Below are positions 1-10,016 of a stretch of 64,000 bases of DNA, piece after piece; position 1 is the stretch's first letter; each line of letters begins with the position of its first letter. The stretch is taken from the NCBI RefSeq assembly GCF_004214835.1, contig NZ_PIQJ01000001.1:744001-808000 (forward strand). Reading direction: 5' to 3'. The notes below the pieces were generated by a model, which did no database searches, had not been told where the DNA came from, and saw only the letters and a program-made list of their open reading frames with translations. A program made the position numbers and the translations under genes. This DNA comes from Pseudidiomarina tainanensis (lineage in GTDB: Bacteria > Pseudomonadota > Gammaproteobacteria > Enterobacterales > Alteromonadaceae).

Positions 1-2835
1 GAAAATGTCGAAGCGGAAGAGCGCGCTGAGCGCATTACCGTTGTTGGTTCGCGTATTCGTTCTGATGGTTTAGATAATGACTCACCACTTGAAGTGATTT
101 CAACTGAAATTGCCGTCGAGCAGGGGTTAAGCACGTTAGGTGAATTATTACGTACATCTACCGTTGCATCAGGTTCAAATCAGTTAACTTCAGCGATGTC
201 GGTTGGCAGCGTGACAGAGGGCGGTGCTGGTAACGAATCTATTTCAATGCGTGGTCTTGGTGCGAACCGGACCTTGGTCTTGCTTAACGGTCGTCGTGCC
301 GGCCCTGCAGGTACCCGTGGCCAGGTTGCTGCATTCGACATGAACTCAATTCCGGTATCGGCAGTTGAGCGAGTTGAAATCCTAAAAGATGGTGCATCAT
401 CTTTATACGGTTCAGATGCAGTTGCTGGTGTTATCAACATTATTACCAAAAAAGGTGATGATTCATCGTTTAACGTTAGCGCTAATCAGCCAATGGAATC
501 AGGCGGTGAGAACTACCGTTTGAACGGAACTATCGGCCGTGCATACAGCAAAGGTTCGGTGCGCTTAGTTGCCGATTATCGTTTGCAACAAGAGCTCGCT
601 CGTGGCGACCGTGACCACTTTGCTTGTGGTCAGCGCATGTACTTTGATCAGGAAACTGGAGAGCGTGCTGATCCAATTGACCCGCGTACTGGCGATTACC
701 ACTGTAACGATTTGCCATACGGTATGTGGATGTGGGATTACGGCGCAGAAGACTATATCTCACTGATTCAAAACTACGACTATGACGGTTCAAAAACTGC
801 TGCTGGATTACCAACGTATGATCCACAGAATCCAGGTGATATCGCCGTTCCTGAAGGCTGGTTCCCGGTCGGTTATGACAAAACCAGTGATGGTTGGGCT
901 GATGCCGATCATCCTTTCCAAAACTTAGAAACCATGATTCCACGCACTGAAGCGTGGTCATTGTACGGTCAAGCTGATTATGATTTGACAGATACAGTGC
1001 GTTTCTATTCGGAACTCTTGTACAGCCGTCGTGAAACCCAAATCAACAGTTATCGCCAATTCTGGGAACCGTTCATTCCTGCTTGGTATGGTTTAGTTGA
1101 AGGCTGGGATGGTTATGTTGCGCTTGACCCAACTGCAGTTACCGATCACTCAGGCAGCACCACAACGATCGATTATACCCGTGGCGTATTAGGCCTTGAA
1201 GGTTCAATTGGTTTTTGGAACTGGGATGTATCATGGCAGCGTAGTTTAAGTAGCGGCACGTATGCTACGAAAATCATCTACCAAGATGCTTTAGAAATGG
1301 CTGCCAACGCAATTTGGGGAGACCCATGTGAAGGTGAATTGTCGCCAATTTCACAACGCGAATGTTATGCGATTGATTTCTTCGATCCAGAATATTTGCG
1401 CGGTAACTTCGATCAAGGTACGCGTGACTTCTTGTTTGGCGTTGACCATGGCAAAACTATCTATAAGCAAGATACCGTTGATGCGTATATAACGGGTGAC
1501 TTGTTTGATTTGCCAGCCGGTACTGTTGCAACAGCCGTTGGTATGGCTTACCAAACTGACGAAATCGTTGATACTCCGGGAGAAGCTACTTTAGCGAAAA
1601 ACTCATGGGGAATGAGCAGTGCAGGTATCACCGCAGGGCGTCAAACCACCGTTGCAGCCTATGGCGAAGTACAAGTACCGGTATTGCGTGACTTGCCCGG
1701 TATTTACAGCTTGGACGTCACCGGTTCGGCACGTTGGACTGATGTAAACACCTACGGTAGCGACACGACTTATAAACTGGGCGTCAACTGGGCTGTCACT
1801 GATAGCTTCCGAGTTCGTGCATCACGTGGCACCTCGTTCCGTTCGCCAGCGTTGTTTGAGCTGTATCTTGGCGACCAATCAGCGTTCTTTGATCAGCGCA
1901 GTGACCCCTGCTGGAACTGGGCGCAGCGCGAACAAGACGGCACCATTAACCCAACGGTATTGGCGAACTGCCAAGCTGACGGTATCCCAGGTGATTACGC
2001 GCAAGATTTCGGTTCAGGTACCGCTTATACCGGCGGTGGCGCTGGCACCTTACGTGCTGAAACATCAGTATCAGAAGGCGTTGGCTTCGTTTGGACTAGT
2101 CCTGAAGGTGTGTGGGCAACCTCGGTTGATTACTACAGTGTTCAAATCGACAACCAAGTTGATGATTTGTCAGGCGTGCAGATCCTCAACCTATGTTATA
2201 CCTCTGAGAACTTCGAGAACGAACCGTTCTGCGATCGTTTCACCCGTAATGACGGTAGCGAAAGCGGCAACTGGGGTATCGACGAAGTTTATGGTGGCTA
2301 CGTGAACGTGGCGAGCCAAAAGGTTCGTGGTATCGATACTGTTGTGAGCTACCAAGATGAAACTGATGTTGGTTTCTTGCGTGTTCGTCTTGACCACACC
2401 ATTCAAATTGAACGTACTTATCGTCAATTTGAAGACAGTGCGCCAATTCAATACGTTGGTCGTTTAGGTAACCCACGTCACTCAGGTTCATTAACTGTAG
2501 CACTTGAGCGTGATAGTTGGGCGTATACTTGGGTTGCTCGTTATGTTAGCAAAGTAGACGATTACGATCGTTTTGCTAGCGGAAACGAAACGACTTATCG
2601 TGGTACACCGGTTTACTTCATCAGTGAAGCACCAACCACCGTTTATCATACCGCATCGGTTAACAAGAAGTTCGACAACAATGTTGACGTGACTTTAGGT
2701 ATGACCAACGTGTTTGATAAGAAGCCACCGATGGGTAGCCCATCAGCTACTTACGCGGTGGGTAATGCGATGTTGTACTCGCAGTATGACCAGTTTGGTC
2801 GTCAGCTGTTCGTTAACATCGGTTATTCGTTCTAA
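1..2835 (+). CDS. TonB-dependent outer membrane receptor, 5' end outside window
   Basis: Outer-membrane TonB-dependent receptor, probably for a peptide-like or other organic ligand. The frame is open from base 1, so the signal peptide and true start lie upstream. Visible residues begin with a TonB-box-like ITVVGSRI at about residues 11-18, followed by a plug domain (LGELLR, SMRGLGANRTLVLLNGRR, VERVEILKDGASSLYGSDAVAGVINIITKK). A long beta-barrel rich in aromatic strand ends follows and closes with a terminal Phe (FVNIGYSF), the usual barrel signature for BAM recognition. It converges on a secreted metalloprotease and shares its terminator. Family is certain; substrate is unknown. The protease neighbour makes peptide uptake a reasonable inference only. 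Confidence 0.93.
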   Translation, partial: ENVEAEERAERITVVGSRIRSDGLDNDSPLEVISTEIAVEQGLSTLGELLRTSTVASGSNQLTSAMSVGSVTEGGAGNESISMRGLGANRTLVLLNGRRAGPAGTRGQVAAFDMNSIPVSAVERVEILKDGASSLYGSDAVAGVINIITKKGDDSSFNVSANQPMESGGENYRLNGTIGRAYSKGSVRLVADYRLQQELARGDRDHFACGQRMYFDQETGERADPIDPRTGDYHCNDLPYGMWMWDYGAEDYISLIQNYDYDGSKTAAGLPTYDPQNPGDIAVPEGWFPVGYDKTSDGWADADHPFQNLETMIPRTEAWSLYGQADYDLTDTVRFYSELLYSRRETQINSYRQFWEPFIPAWYGLVEGWDGYVALDPTAVTDHSGSTTTIDYTRGVLGLEGSIGFWNWDVSWQRSLSSGTYATKIIYQDALEMAANAIWGDPCEGELSPISQRECYAIDFFDPEYLRGNFDQGTRDFLFGVDHGKTIYKQDTVDAYITGDLFDLPAGTVATAVGMAYQTDEIVDTPGEATLAKNSWGMSSAGITAGRQTTVAAYGEVQVPVLRDLPGIYSLDVTGSARWTDVNTYGSDTTYKLGVNWAVTDSFRVRASRGTSFRSPALFELYLGDQSAFFDQRSDPCWNWAQREQDGTINPTVLANCQADGIPGDYAQDFGSGTAYTGGGAGTLRAETSVSEGVGFVWTSPEGVWATSVDYYSVQIDNQVDDLSGVQILNLCYTSENFENEPFCDRFTRNDGSESGNWGIDEVYGGYVNVASQKVRGIDTVVSYQDETDVGFLRVRLDHTIQIERTYRQFEDSAPIQYVGRLGNPRHSGSLTVALERDSWAYTWVARYVSKVDDYDRFASGNETTYRGTPVYFISEAPTTVYHTASVNKKFDNNVDVTLGMTNVFDKKPPMGSPSATYAVGNAMLYSQYDQFGRQLFVNIGYSF

Positions 2836-2860
2836 GCGTAATCACTTATTACGACAAATG

Positions 2861-2888
2861 AAAACGCCAGCATGATGCTGGCGTTTTT
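2861..2888. terminator. Bidirectional rho-independent terminator
   Basis: Stem CGCCAGCA/TGCTGGCG with a 3-base loop, flanked by AAAA on the left and six T on the right. It lies between the converging receptor and metalloprotease genes and can stop both. Confidence 0.85.
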
Positions 2889-2895
2889 TATGGGA

Positions 2896-5271
2896 TTAAA
2901 TAGGTGAGCCGGGGGGTAAATCTGGCGCCGCTTTGAGCGGCCAAGGTTTCCCAGCAAACCATTGTTCTAGGGCATACAAGGCATAATCACGATGTGCAGA
3001 ACTTGCAGCGCTTTGCCAGCTTTGTTGCTGGGCTTTTAAGAACGCAAACAACGGCGCTTTGATTGCCGCACTCAGATTGTCTTGACTATAAGTTGTAACA
3101 ACCGCATCAAGCGCCTCAAATGCTAAGCGTTGCTCTAGCGTTGATGCATTGGCTGCATACGCTGGTGCAATTGCAGCATCAGCAACATGTTTGAGTAAAA
3201 CTGATACCGCTGGAATTGATTGGTCGCGACTATGCTGTTGCTGCAATCGTTCAAGGCGCTGTGAGTTCAGCATCAAATTCAATACGAAACGTGCTGAGCT
3301 CGCAGCCATCGTATCTGGATCAGCGACCAGGCCAGTTAAGCCGTTAAATCGTTCGCGGTCGTAACCCTCACCGTACGCAGCTGGCGCTAAGAGGTTGATG
3401 ATGCGCTCAGGTAAGGCAAGCATGTCAGCGCTTAATGATTGACTGAGGACACTTATCGCACGCTGTTGCTGCGAGGCATTCACTGGACGAATATCAATTT
3501 CACCGGCCCCTTTAACTGCGTAGTCGTAATGTAAACCAGCAATCATTTTCACTGCCGCTTCGGCTTGATAGCGATGCAACAAGTACATGGGTACCAGCAA
3601 ATTCTGTAATTCGCTCAGTGGCCGGCCATCAGCGAGATTGCCTAAACCAAACTGCTCTAATGCCGTTTTTCTAACGGCCAGCACCCGCTCTAATTCGGTG
3701 ACTGCGTCGCTACCGTTATCCCATAGGTGTGCATCTGGATGAGCACCACCGGCGGCGCGTGCATCACGGTCAGAAATGAAACTTAAACCTAAACGACGGT
3801 TTTGCGCTAATACCGATTCAGGGTCAGCGCTACCATAACCATAGGCAATGACTTGCATGTCCCACAAACCAACGCCTTCGGTGTAGGCATCGGCTAACGA
3901 TAAGCCACCTGTTTCAATATCGATACTAATCAGCGGGTGTGGATAATCCATCACCGACGCGCGATCATCTGCGCTGGCGGCAAAATTATGTGCAATACCT
4001 AGGGTATGGCCAATTTCATGAGCAGACAATTGACGAATCCGCGCCAGTGCCATGGCTTCGATTTGTGCTGTTAGCTCAGCCTGCTGTTCAGGGGTATCCG
4101 CAGCAAATGGGGCCAATAGCCCCTGTGCTATCAACATATCTTGACGCACGCGTAGCGAGCCCAAGGTGACATGACCTTTGATTATTTCGCCGGTTCGTGG
4201 GTCTATAATGGATGAACCATAGGACCAACCGCGAGTGGCTCGATGTACCCATTGAATCACGTTGTAACGCACATCCATTGGATCTGCATCGGCAGGTAAC
4301 TCGCGTACTTGAAAGCCGTTGGGTAAATCGATGGCGGCAAAAGCCTCGGCCCACCAGCGCCCACCTTCCAATAGAGCGCTACGCACCGGCTCAGGAACGC
4401 CCGGATCGAGATAATAGATAATCGGCTGGTCTTTGCTCATGCGATGCCGTGGAATATATTGCACGGTAGTCGGGGCATCAAGCGGCGCCGCATAGTCACG
4501 ATGTGTTTCAGACCAATAGCCACTTTGTGGATGAAATTGGCGGGGCTGATATTGTGCATCCGGCAAGCGAATAAATGAGTGGTGTAGATGCATGGTTAAA
4601 TGGTCAGGGTCAGCCGCAACACTGCGGACATACTGACCTGTACCTTCGCCGCTAAAGGTAATTTTTGCCTCTAATTCAGTATTGTCGGCAAACGCTTTAC
4701 TGCGCGCTGGATAAATGACCGACTTGTCAGTGCTGAGTTTGTATTGACCTTGTTTGCTGTCTCGTAAGCGTTTGACTACGCCATGCGTGTCACTTAGCAG
4801 AAACGGGGTATAGTCAATCAGCACGTGATTGGCATCTTGCGCAACAACCGTGAAGCCGGCAATGACTGAATCAGCAAAGGCCTCGTTGATACTTTTGCGC
4901 TCAGCTTCGTTGTCGCTGTTGGCGCGAAACTGCGTGTTGTGTTGCAGGAGTAATATTTTGTCGCCTTCAAGATAAAAGCTAGCAAGTCGTGTCGCGCCGA
5001 GTTGGCCACGATCTAAGCCGATATCGTTTGAACCAAGCCCCCATGGTAAGCTGGTTTGAAAAATAAACTGTTGCTGCTGTTTCGGTACTTGTAAGTAAAT
5101 TTTGCCTTGCGACTGATCATGATAGAAGGTGAAAAAACCTTCATGAGCACGCATCTCAGCGGTAAACTGAGCAACCGCGGATGTTGTTACTGGCGTGCTG
5201 GATTGCGCATAAGTCGCAGATGAAAAGCTTGCAGTTAAAATTAAAAACGTAAATAAAACAATGCGTAGCAT
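2896..5271 (-). CDS. Secreted zinc-dependent metalloprotease (metzincin, DUF5117/DUF5118-DUF4953 family)
   Basis: Predicted exported zinc protease of 791 residues. The N-terminus (MLRIVLFTFLILTASFSSA, then TYAQS) is a Sec signal peptide. A metzincin zinc motif HEIGHTLGIAH stands near residue 416, followed by a Met-turn-like SVMDYPH about 20 residues later, so both catalytic signatures are intact. Length and the region before the motif fit the DUF5117-DUF4953 proteins common in marine Alteromonadales and Bacteroidetes. It converges on the TonB receptor with a shared terminator. A role in extracellular or periplasmic protein breakdown coupled to uptake is inference; no family member's substrate is assumed. 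The start is the only Met placed before the signal peptide. Confidence 0.9.
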   Translation of the reverse strand: MLRIVLFTFLILTASFSSATYAQSSTPVTTSAVAQFTAEMRAHEGFFTFYHDQSQGKIYLQVPKQQQQFIFQTSLPWGLGSNDIGLDRGQLGATRLASFYLEGDKILLLQHNTQFRANSDNEAERKSINEAFADSVIAGFTVVAQDANHVLIDYTPFLLSDTHGVVKRLRDSKQGQYKLSTDKSVIYPARSKAFADNTELEAKITFSGEGTGQYVRSVAADPDHLTMHLHHSFIRLPDAQYQPRQFHPQSGYWSETHRDYAAPLDAPTTVQYIPRHRMSKDQPIIYYLDPGVPEPVRSALLEGGRWWAEAFAAIDLPNGFQVRELPADADPMDVRYNVIQWVHRATRGWSYGSSIIDPRTGEIIKGHVTLGSLRVRQDMLIAQGLLAPFAADTPEQQAELTAQIEAMALARIRQLSAHEIGHTLGIAHNFAASADDRASVMDYPHPLISIDIETGGLSLADAYTEGVGLWDMQVIAYGYGSADPESVLAQNRRLGLSFISDRDARAAGGAHPDAHLWDNGSDAVTELERVLAVRKTALEQFGLGNLADGRPLSELQNLLVPMYLLHRYQAEAAVKMIAGLHYDYAVKGAGEIDIRPVNASQQQRAISVLSQSLSADMLALPERIINLLAPAAYGEGYDRERFNGLTGLVADPDTMAASSARFVLNLMLNSQRLERLQQQHSRDQSIPAVSVLLKHVADAAIAPAYAANASTLEQRLAFEALDAVVTTYSQDNLSAAIKAPLFAFLKAQQQSWQSAASSAHRDYALYALEQWFAGKPWPLKAAPDLPPGSPI

Positions 5272-5302
5272 GATTGTGGCTCACCGTTTTAATAACTAGT
5301 TC

Positions 5303-5800
5303 ATGGATTATTGGATGCAAAATACAACCTCAAAAAACCGTTATAACAAACTCGCTGTGCAAAGTAACGCAGGGAATTCGTTGAACGCGGCTGATGGCGA
5401 CAAATTTACGTTAGACACGCGCTTGGCAAGCGACAGCTTTCTACTTGCACATTGGCCTTTGTGCGACGTGCGGCGTTTTGATGACGAGCGCTACGATTGG
5501 TTGATGTTAATTCCGCGGGTCGACAATAGTGTTGAATTTACGGATTTATCCGCGCCGCAACAGCAGCAGCTGGCGCTTGAAGTACAGCAAGTCTCTTTGC
5601 TATTGAAGCAAGTTGGGATAGGGCAAAAACTCAATGTGGGTGCGCTTGGCAATGTCGTAAGCCAATTACACGTGCATTTAGTGATGCGCCACCCACAAGA
5701 TCCGGCATGGCCGGGGCCGGTATGGGGGCACTCAGCCGCCCAGCGCTTTGACGAGTCGGCAAGAAAGCAAGAAATTAAACGCTGGCAAGCTCTTCTTTAA
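5303..5800 (+). CDS. HIT-domain protein
   Basis: Histidine-triad family protein of 165 residues, likely a nucleotide hydrolase or transferase acting on dinucleotide-type substrates. The HIT motif is read as QLHVHLVMRH, followed by DPAWPGPVWG, which is typical of the short bacterial HIT proteins beginning FTLDTRLASDSF. About 34 residues precede that conserved start here. No clear Shine-Dalgarno sequence supports the first ATG, so the true start may be the ATG at 5318 or an internal codon. Its 3' end overlaps the 3' end of the opposing fldB by 26 bases. Substrate cannot be told from sequence. Confidence 0.85.
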   Translation: MDYWMQNTTSKNRYNKLAVQSNAGNSLNAADGDKFTLDTRLASDSFLLAHWPLCDVRRFDDERYDWLMLIPRVDNSVEFTDLSAPQQQQLALEVQQVSLLLKQVGIGQKLNVGALGNVVSQLHVHLVMRHPQDPAWPGPVWGHSAAQRFDESARKQEIKRWQALL

Positions 5801-6308
5801 GCTGAGCGCACCACTGCTGAATACGTTCTTCGCTAAATTCGTATTGGCTGTCTTCATCGAGCGCTAAACCGACAAAAAACTCACCATCAGCGGTCAGTGC
5901 TTTGGAGGCGGCGAAATCATAACCTTGATTGGGCCAAAAGCCGATACGAATACAGCCTTGCGTACCAGGGTTTGCCGCTAACTCATCGTGTAACATACCA
6001 AGCGCATCTTGGAACCAGTCGGTATAACCGACTTGATCGCCCATACCAAATAGAGCAACAATTTTGCCGTTTAGCTGAAGATCAGCAATATCGCTCCAGT
6101 GACTTTCCCAATCTTCTTGGATTTCGCCGAAATCCCACGTGGAAAGGCCAAAAATAATAACATCAAACTGTTCGGCGTCGCTTAGAGGTACATCTTTAAT
6201 ATTGAATAACTCAACTTCACCCGGAGCAAACTGAGCTTGAATTTTTTCTGCTGCAATTTCGGTAAAACAAGTGGTTGAGCCGTAAAATAAACCAATGCGT
6301 AAAGCCAT
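5775..6308 (-). CDS. fldB: Flavodoxin FldB
   Basis: Long-chain flavodoxin, an FMN electron carrier in the cytoplasm. The phosphate-binding loop GLFYGSTTCFTE and the segments TWDFGEIQEDWESHW, GMGDQVGYTDWFQDALG and LDEDSQYEFSEERIQQW match E. coli FldB closely, better than FldA. I take the ATG at 6308 (MALRIGLFYG) rather than the upstream one at 6326, because AGGCGA sits at correct spacing before it and it matches the family start, giving 177 residues. It converges on the HIT gene with a 26-base 3' overlap and is divergent from yfcL. Confidence 0.92.
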   Translation of the reverse strand: MALRIGLFYGSTTCFTEIAAEKIQAQFAPGEVELFNIKDVPLSDAEQFDVIIFGLSTWDFGEIQEDWESHWSDIADLQLNGKIVALFGMGDQVGYTDWFQDALGMLHDELAANPGTQGCIRIGFWPNQGYDFAASKALTADGEFFVGLALDEDSQYEFSEERIQQWCAQLKEELASV

Positions 6309-6431
6309 GTCTTGTCGCCTAATCATTGATGAGTTCGAGGAATAAAAGAGGCCTGTAGTGTATCAGAAAATAGCCGCTTTATGGTATGCTTGCGCTTCTA
6401 AAAACAAGCATCGCGCAACAGAGGTAATTTT

Positions 6432-6719
6432 ATGGCATCAGCAGCATTTCATGACTACATCCAATCACTCGAACAAGTTTTTGATGACGTGGTCGCCACT
6501 GGTTCCGACGATGAACTCTTTGCTAGCGGTTATTTACGTGGCCACTTCGATTTAGTCGTGGCGCAGCTTGAATTGAATGACAACGCCAGTGCTGATGCCG
6601 TGCTCCCGGCAGTGCATGCATCGGTTGAACAAGCGAAACACGAATTAGCTCCAGTGGACATGGCACACATTCAAGCTATGCTGACTCGGCTTGAAGCCGT
6701 TGCGGCTCAAGTCGCTTAA
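6432..6719 (+). CDS. yfcL: YfcL family protein
   Basis: Small acidic all-helical protein of 95 residues with no known biochemical role. The sequence (FHDYIQSLEQVFDDVVATG, then SDDELFASGYLRGHFDLVVAQ) and the position next to mnmC and fabB match YfcL of E. coli. GAGGTAA precedes the ATG at good distance. Its last 44 bases overlap the 3' end of mnmC on the other strand, so the two messages are complementary at their ends. Identification is by family resemblance and synteny; function remains unknown. Confidence 0.88.
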   Translation: MASAAFHDYIQSLEQVFDDVVATGSDDELFASGYLRGHFDLVVAQLELNDNASADAVLPAVHASVEQAKHELAPVDMAHIQAMLTRLEAVAAQVA

Positions 6720-8562
6720 TTAACGAATTGGCTAATGGCTGTGGCTCGCCGAGCCACTGGCTTACGAGAAGTTCAGCGCACAACGGTGCGCTGGTGAAAC
6801 CGCGCGAACCAAGCCCACTTAACATCCCCAAATTATTCGTTAGCCAACCACAAGCTGGTAAATGGTCACGAGTGGTATTACGCAACGCAGCGCGATCGCT
6901 TACCGCAGTCAATTGCTGCGTCCACGCTTGATTCAGATTGTCCTGCAGTGTTGCTAGATTTTCTGCAGTATCAGCAGCATCAACTTGTTGATAGTTCTCC
7001 GCACTAAATTCGCGATTATAGGTTGCTCCTACACAGTGTGTTAAGCCGCCATTGTCGTTCATGGCAGGGGTGAAATAGCCTTTGTAACACACCACCAAAG
7101 GGCAGCTTGCGCTGGTTTCTGAAGCCTCCACTTGTGTCACTTGCCCGCGTACGTTCTGAGTGACGATGTGCCACGGGGCAAGCAACTCTGTCGTGTGAGC
7201 TCCAGCAGCAACGACCAGTGTTTCAGCATCGAAATTTTTGCCATCACTTGCGCTGACTTGCCAATGTCCAGCGGCACTTCTTTGAATCGATTCAACGGTC
7301 GTTACTTTAGTGATTTTGAGTAATTTACCGCAGCTCTGCAGTATGGTCTCCACTAAGCGCTGCGGTGGTATCCATCCTGAACTCGGATAATACAGCGCAG
7401 GTTGTGCTGGCAAAGCATCCCAAATTTGTTGTGTTTGCTCGGCTGAAATAGCGGTAACCAAATGGTTGTCATAATAGCCACCGCTGGCTATTTTCTGCTG
7501 CCGTTGCTCGCGAATCGTGTTAAAGGCAAGCTGGATGACGCCGGTTGCATGCCATAAATCCGAGTATGAACTCTGATAGAACTGCCGCGCATGGTCAAAT
7601 GCACAAACAAAAAACTGGCTCAACGGACTGAGTTCTGCGTGCAGTAGGGGATACACAGCGCCTTGCGCATTACCAGAAGCGCCATTGGCGATACCACTGG
7701 TAATCAGATGCACTGTATAACCACGCTGCGTCAGTGACCAAGCAAGGCATGCTGAGGCAATCCCCCCGCCAACGACTGTGACGGATTTGCTAGTTGGTGC
7801 TGCGACCTGTGATGATTTACTTATGCTACCCTGTAGCATTTCGCGTTTGCGCCCAAATCCTTTCGCTTTAATAACGTTAAAGCCAGCTTTCTGAAGGCCG
7901 CGGCGCACCGCTCCAGCGGCTGTAAATGTTGCAAAAGTACCGGCGTTTCGGCAACTGCTCGCCATGGCCTGAAAAACATTGGGTTGCCACATTTGTGGAT
8001 TCTTATCGGGTGCGAAGCCATCAAGAAACCAAGCGTCAACGGTGTTCTGTGCCTGCGGAAGCCACTCGGGAAGTTGCTCGTGGATATCACCAAACCACAA
8101 ATCGACGACCACCCGATTATGTTCAAACTGCATGCGATGACAGCCCGTTTGAGCTGATGGATACGCTTGTAGTAGCTCTCGAGCTAATCCCGCTAATTTT
8201 GGAAAAGCACTTAATGCACGTTCAAGATCGGCTCGGCGAAGCGGGTACTTTTCAAAGGAAACATAGTGTAGACGCTTGTTTGCAGGTGCAGTGTTCTGAA
8301 ACAGTTGCCAACAGGCTAAAAAGTTTAAACCCGTGCCAAATCCGGTTTCGGCAACAGTGAAGGTGTTATGCAAAGAGGTTTGCCAGCGTGTTGGGAGATC
8401 GTTATGCTGAAGAAATACGTAACGGCTTTCGGCTAATCCGTTTTCATTGTTAAAATAAATATCATCAAATTCAGTGGAAACCGGAACGCCTAATTGATTA
8501 AAGCTAACCTTGGCAGTAGCAGGTTGTTCGCTGGTGAAATGCTTGTTGAATTGATGACTCAC
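6676..8562 (-). CDS. mnmC: Bifunctional tRNA wobble-uridine modification enzyme MnmC
   Basis: Completes 5-methylaminomethyl-2-thiouridine at tRNA wobble position 34. The N-terminal half is the SAM-dependent methyltransferase (VAETGFGTGLNF, DAWFLDGFAPDKNPQMW). The C-terminal half is the FAD-dependent oxidase with a Rossmann motif VVGGGIASACLAWSL near residue 265 and a late GLGSRGFTSAPL segment. At 628 residues it is normal length, with both domains complete. Translation starts at a GTG preceded by TAGGTT; no ATG is available nearby. It is divergent from fabB and overlaps yfcL by 44 bases at the 3' end, as expected from the conserved yfcL-mnmC-fabB neighbourhood. Confidence 0.96.
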   Translation of the reverse strand: MSHQFNKHFTSEQPATAKVSFNQLGVPVSTEFDDIYFNNENGLAESRYVFLQHNDLPTRWQTSLHNTFTVAETGFGTGLNFLACWQLFQNTAPANKRLHYVSFEKYPLRRADLERALSAFPKLAGLARELLQAYPSAQTGCHRMQFEHNRVVVDLWFGDIHEQLPEWLPQAQNTVDAWFLDGFAPDKNPQMWQPNVFQAMASSCRNAGTFATFTAAGAVRRGLQKAGFNVIKAKGFGRKREMLQGSISKSSQVAAPTSKSVTVVGGGIASACLAWSLTQRGYTVHLITSGIANGASGNAQGAVYPLLHAELSPLSQFFVCAFDHARQFYQSSYSDLWHATGVIQLAFNTIREQRQQKIASGGYYDNHLVTAISAEQTQQIWDALPAQPALYYPSSGWIPPQRLVETILQSCGKLLKITKVTTVESIQRSAAGHWQVSASDGKNFDAETLVVAAGAHTTELLAPWHIVTQNVRGQVTQVEASETSASCPLVVCYKGYFTPAMNDNGGLTHCVGATYNREFSAENYQQVDAADTAENLATLQDNLNQAWTQQLTAVSDRAALRNTTRDHLPACGWLTNNLGMLSGLGSRGFTSAPLCAELLVSQWLGEPQPLANSLIKRLEPQRLQAESA

Positions 8563-8695
8563 AAAAATAACCTACAGCAGTCGATGAAACATGCGTCATA
8601 GTGTAACAATATTTAGGTAAAAAGGCGGAAAGCAGACCACTTTTTTCAAGAAGTGAGCTACCATACAGCAGCGCTCAGCAAGACAGGATAATAGA

Positions 8696-9907
8696 ATGAG
8701 AAGAGCAGTGATTACCGGTATGGGCATTGTGTCCAGTATCGGCGTAAACAAACAAGAGGTGTTGGAGTCGTTACAACAAGGACGCTCGGGCATCGAATTT
8801 TCTCAAGAATTCGCCGACATGGGATTACGTTGTCAGGTATGGGGGCCCGTACGGGCGAACCCAGCTGATCACATCGATCGTAAAGCATTACGCTTTATGG
8901 GTGATTCAGCGGCCTACGCGTACATGGCGATGGCGCAAGCAATTGAAGATGCCGGTTTAACTGACGAGCAAGTATCCAACCCACGTACAGGTTTGGTGGT
9001 TGGCTCTGGCGGTGCGTCAGGCGAGCATCAAGTTGCTGCGGCAGATATCATGCGTGAAAAAGGCGTGAAGCGTGTTGGCCCATATATGGTGCCACGTTGT
9101 ATGGCTTCAACTACATCAGCATGTTTGGCTACACCATTTCAAATTAAAGGTGTGAACTACTCAATCAGCTCTGCTTGTGCAACATCTGCACATTGTATTG
9201 GTCACGCACTTGAGTTGATTCAGTTTGGTAAGCAAGATCGCGTATTTGCTGGCGGCGGTGAAGAGTTGCATTGGACGCTCGGCATGGAATTTGATGCGAT
9301 GGGTGCGCTCTCAACCAAATACAACGAAACACCGAGTAAAGCATCACGTACTTACGATGCCGATCGCGATGGCTTTGTGCCAGCTGGTGGTGGCGGTATT
9401 CTCGTAATTGAAGAGTTGGAAACTGCGTTAGCTCGTGGTGCCCACATCTACGCTGAAATTGTTGGTTACGGTGCTACTTCAGACGGTTATGACATGGTTG
9501 CACCTTCTGGTGAAGGCGCAGTGCGTTGTATGAAGATGGCGATGGACACCGTCGACACGCCAATTGATTATCTCAACACGCATGGTACTTCAACGCCAGT
9601 TGGTGATACCAAAGAGTTGGAAGCGATTCGTGAAGTGTTTGGTGATAAAGCACCTTACATCAGTGCGACTAAAGCAATGACTGGTCACGCATTGGGTGCT
9701 GCAGGTGTCCATGAAGCGATATACTCGTTGTTGATGTTGCAACATGGTTTTGTTGCGCCTTCGATTAACATCGAGAACTTAGACCCAGCTGCAGAAGGCA
9801 TGAACATTGTTCGTGAACCGCAAAAAGCTGAATTAACCACAGTGATGTCGAACAGTTTTGGTTTCGGTGGAACTAACGCAACGTTAGTTTTGCGTAAATA
9901 TCAATAA
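8696..9907 (+). CDS. fabB: Beta-ketoacyl-ACP synthase I (FabB)
   Basis: Condensing enzyme of type II fatty acid synthesis, needed to elongate unsaturated intermediates. The catalytic triad is visible: Cys161 in [10 protein letters not shown], the first His in [11 protein letters not shown] and the second in [12 protein letters not shown], with the glycine-rich end [15 protein letters not shown]. At 403 residues it is close to E. coli FabB (406). The gene is monocistronic, preceded by a weak AGGATAA ribosome site and followed directly by a strong terminator. The shared intergenic region with mnmC shows no operator I can recognise with confidence. Confidence 0.97.
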   Translation: MRRAVITGMGIVSSIGVNKQEVLESLQQGRSGIEFSQEFADMGLRCQVWGPVRANPADHIDRKALRFMGDSAAYAYMAMAQAIEDAGLTDEQVSNPRTGLVVGSGGASGEHQVAAADIMREKGVKRVGPYMVPRCMASTTSACLATPFQIKGVNYSISSACATSAHCIGHALELIQFGKQDRVFAGGGEELHWTLGMEFDAMGALSTKYNETPSKASRTYDADRDGFVPAGGGGILVIEELETALARGAHIYAEIVGYGATSDGYDMVAPSGEGAVRCMKMAMDTVDTPIDYLNTHGTSTPVGDTKELEAIREVFGDKAPYISATKAMTGHALGAAGVHEAIYSLLMLQHGFVAPSINIENLDPAAEGMNIVREPQKAELTTVMSNSFGFGGTNATLVLRKYQ

Positions 9908-9937
9908 AATTAACATCTTCATCATGCATACGGTGGT

Positions 9938-9965
9938 AAAAAGGTGCGCAAATGCGCACCTTTTT
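9938..9965 (+). terminator. Rho-independent terminator after fabB
   Basis: Stem GGTGCGCA/TGCGCACC with a 2-base centre, flanked by five A and five T. It lies 30 bases after the fabB stop and separates it from pdxB. Confidence 0.85.
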
Positions 9966-10016
9966 GTTGTATGCTCTTTAACAATTCATCCATCGCTATC
10001 TGACAGGGTTTGATTG

